From positions 1-64,000 of the forward strand of contig JAWNZC010000107.1 of NCBI GenBank assembly GCA_035771165.1: a stretch of 64,000 nt of DNA, in the 5' to 3' direction. The notes below the pieces were generated by a model, which had not been told where the DNA came from, ran no database searches, and worked only from the letters and a program-made list of their open reading frames with translations. This stretch comes from Paragorgia papillata (taxonomy: Eukaryota; Cnidaria; Anthozoa; Scleralcyonacea; Coralliidae). This document shows, in pieces, positions 62,589-64,000 of this stretch. The first letter of the stretch is position 1, and each line of letters begins with the position of its first letter. The translations under genes were made by a program, and so were the position numbers.

Positions 62589-64000
62589 TCACTTCTCTTT
62601 CTCATATCGGCCTCCAACATTACCTCTGACAACTGGTGCAATATCTCTTTGGGCTGCAATGGTTAGATCATTGTAACCAAATTGCTGGGCTGTTGGGTTA
62701 TCTGACCGTCCTCCTTTTGCTCTTTGGTGCCCAAAGTAATCTTCCACCATATCCTGCATAAACCTCTCACTCAGGACATACTCGAACCCCTCAGCAAGCA
62801 AAAATTGGATGGCCTCAACATGTGAGTAGATGGAGATCTTGAAGCCCTCATAGGTCTGGCTAGAAATAAACATTTTCCCTCTGGCATCAAGAGAGTAATT
62901 TCCTTCCCTAGTCAGCGTTCTCTTCTTCCAATTATCCAGGTACTGTAAGAACACATTCTTCAGCCACGTGAATCGCTCATCATCTTGGGAGGTGTGTGGC
63001 TTCATGAAATGATTTCTCTTCCTGACCTGTTCAGTCGGTGACCTCGCATTTGTACAGTCAAATAAATCATTCATCATCATACAGAACTGCACAGTTCCCA
63101 GGACCTCTTCATTTCCACTTTCTTCCAGGGATATTGCAACTGACCGACTCAGGACTTGGGTTGCCAGCTTCACCTTCATCTTACTGTAGGACGTTAGGAC
63201 AATGTGATCCATGGTGAGCTTTGGTAGGGAGTGCAGAGCAAACTCTTCGTCGCTGTAGAAGAGATCTGCTATATGCTTGAATAGCAGATACTTCCCATCA
63301 TTCCACATGTAACGACTGCAGGAACCTGACCCAGAGTTGTAGAGGCAGTTACGTGCGGTCTTCATTAAATGAGGAGAATCTGCAAAAAAGTAGATGAAGT
63401 GTGACATTGCAAAAATATTTGGTGTCTTATATACAACATCACACTCCAGATTTACTGCCAACTTGGAATGGAGGCGGAAGAACTTGCGGTTAGGAGAAGC
63501 ACCATCGTTTACTGCAGCACACACCCAGAGATTTAACGAGAGCTCCAAAGTAGATACAACTTTCCAGAAAATTGGCATTAACTGGAAAGAAGTGACATTT
63601 CCTGTAAAAAAATATGCAATGACATGTTTTAAATCAGTGCACAATCCTCTTACAAGAAATGCCAAAGCATGGCTAGCCATAGAATCTTCTTCTTGCAGGT
63701 TGGAAAAATTGGTCATTGGATCTCCAAGATCAATAAAGCCAATCAAGTCCCCAGAATACTTGTCAAAGACGAGAATAGACTGGATTTTCATCTCATCCAT
63801 GACAAGTGCAACATATTGTTGAGCACCACGAAAGGAAGAAGCTTTTTCTCGTAGCGATTCCACATTTTCCTTGTTTATCCCAGCTTTTGGCTTAAAATAG
63901 TTCTTGTAATCCCGTAGAACCCGCTCGCTCGGTAGAATTAAAGCACCACTATCTCTAAGCTCTCGATAAGCAGATGGGGATTTTCCATGCAGGGACAAGG
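62589..64000 (-). CDS. P-element-type transposase (THAP9-like), partial at window edge
   Basis: 469 codons in one frame with no break; the N-terminal THAP finger lies beyond the right edge. Family features: VALVMDEMKIQS (catalytic Asp), LVFDKYSGDLIGFIDLGDP, the region FADSPHLMKTARNCLYNSGS (target of the GTP-binding insertion in P transposases) and C-terminal SERFMQDMVEDYFGHQRAKGG-type segment. The stop is at 62589 after NVGGRYEKEK. The uninterrupted frame suggests a recently active or domesticated copy. Cuts and joins P-element ends in the nucleus. Confidence 0.88.
   Translation of the reverse strand, partial: LSLHGKSPSAYRELRDSGALILPSERVLRDYKNYFKPKAGINKENVESLREKASSFRGAQQYVALVMDEMKIQSILVFDKYSGDLIGFIDLGDPMTNFSNLQEEDSMASHALAFLVRGLCTDLKHVIAYFFTGNVTSFQLMPIFWKVVSTLELSLNLWVCAAVNDGASPNRKFFRLHSKLAVNLECDVVYKTPNIFAMSHFIYFFADSPHLMKTARNCLYNSGSGSCSRYMWNDGKYLLFKHIADLFYSDEEFALHSLPKLTMDHIVLTSYSKMKVKLATQVLSRSVAISLEESGNEEVLGTVQFCMMMNDLFDCTNARSPTEQVRKRNHFMKPHTSQDDERFTWLKNVFLQYLDNWKKRTLTREGNYSLDARGKMFISSQTYEGFKISIYSHVEAIQFLLAEGFEYVLSERFMQDMVEDYFGHQRAKGGRSDNPTAQQFGYNDLTIAAQRDIAPVVRGNVGGRYEKEK

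Overview
The window looks like a repeat-dominated, AT-rich invertebrate animal genome. Cnidarian is my best guess, from the mix of Polinton/Maverick, Crypton, CR1/L2 and P elements and the style of the Polinton ATPase; this is inference, not proof. No complete ordinary host gene is convincing. The one host-like gene is a three-exon fragment at about 7.4-8.2 kb. Nearly everything else is mobile DNA, satellite or virus-derived sequence, much of it nested.

Layout. 0-3.8 kb: decayed hAT transposon (TTF/DUF4371/dimerisation type). 4.0-4.8 kb: 762-bp CT tract. 5.3-7.3 kb: about ten copies of a ~206-bp satellite (satellite A). 8.3-16.4 kb: hairpins, foldback elements, a 1.45-kb tandem duplication and a tRNA-derived SINE. 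16.68-18.67 kb: one satellite A monomer, then the terminus and packaging-ATPase end of a Polinton. 18.67-21.53 kb: L2/CR1-type LINE. 21.53-24.46 kb: Ty3/Gypsy pol plus 3' LTR. 24.46-25.86 and 34.01-36.25 kb: satellite A in reverse orientation, split by an 8154-bp insertion that is one giant palindrome. 36.5-36.9 kb: Harbinger-like MITE. 37.0-38.8 kb: Crypton-type tyrosine recombinase with an intron. 39.2-43.1 kb: CR1 LINE pieces broken by a TTAA-flanked MITE and a solo LTR. 43.1-45.4 kb: six copies of a ~378-bp satellite (B). 45.9-49.49 kb: a decayed virus-like block that shares one gene with the palindrome. 49.5-62.0 kb: a large Polinton (adintovirus-like) gene block. 62.2-62.5 kb: minisatellite. 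62.6 kb to the right edge: P-element (THAP9-like) transposase.

The most unusual object is the palindrome at 25858-34011. It starts AGTAGATAACC and ends with the exact complement, is flanked by a 6-bp duplication (TAGACC) of the satellite monomer it interrupts, and carries the same genes in both ~4-kb arms. Each arm has a 181-aa protein, a 71-aa protein, a 145-aa protein, a tRNA-like sequence and heptad-coding minisatellites. Each arm also has three copies of a 16-nt hairpin matching the replication-dependent histone mRNA 3' stem-loop, one only 22 nt after the stop codon of the 181-aa gene. Its termini and subterminal sequence are shared with the 16.86-kb fragment that encodes a Polinton ATPase. 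That links it to Polintons, whose hallmark is a 6-bp target duplication, although none of the usual Polinton genes is present in it.

The Polinton block at 49.5-62 kb has replication and integration genes mainly on the minus strand: truncated protein-primed PolB, integrase and primase-C-terminal-like proteins. Structural genes are on the plus strand: capsid, ATPase, penton-like and small membrane proteins. Plus-strand genes start at AATAAATG-type sequences, several minus-strand genes follow a TATAATAAAAGAGA-type box, and perfect AT-rich hairpins follow many genes. This looks like a self-contained viral transcription code. The copy is defective: PolB lacks its polymerase domain, two structural genes have in-frame stops, and no protease was found.
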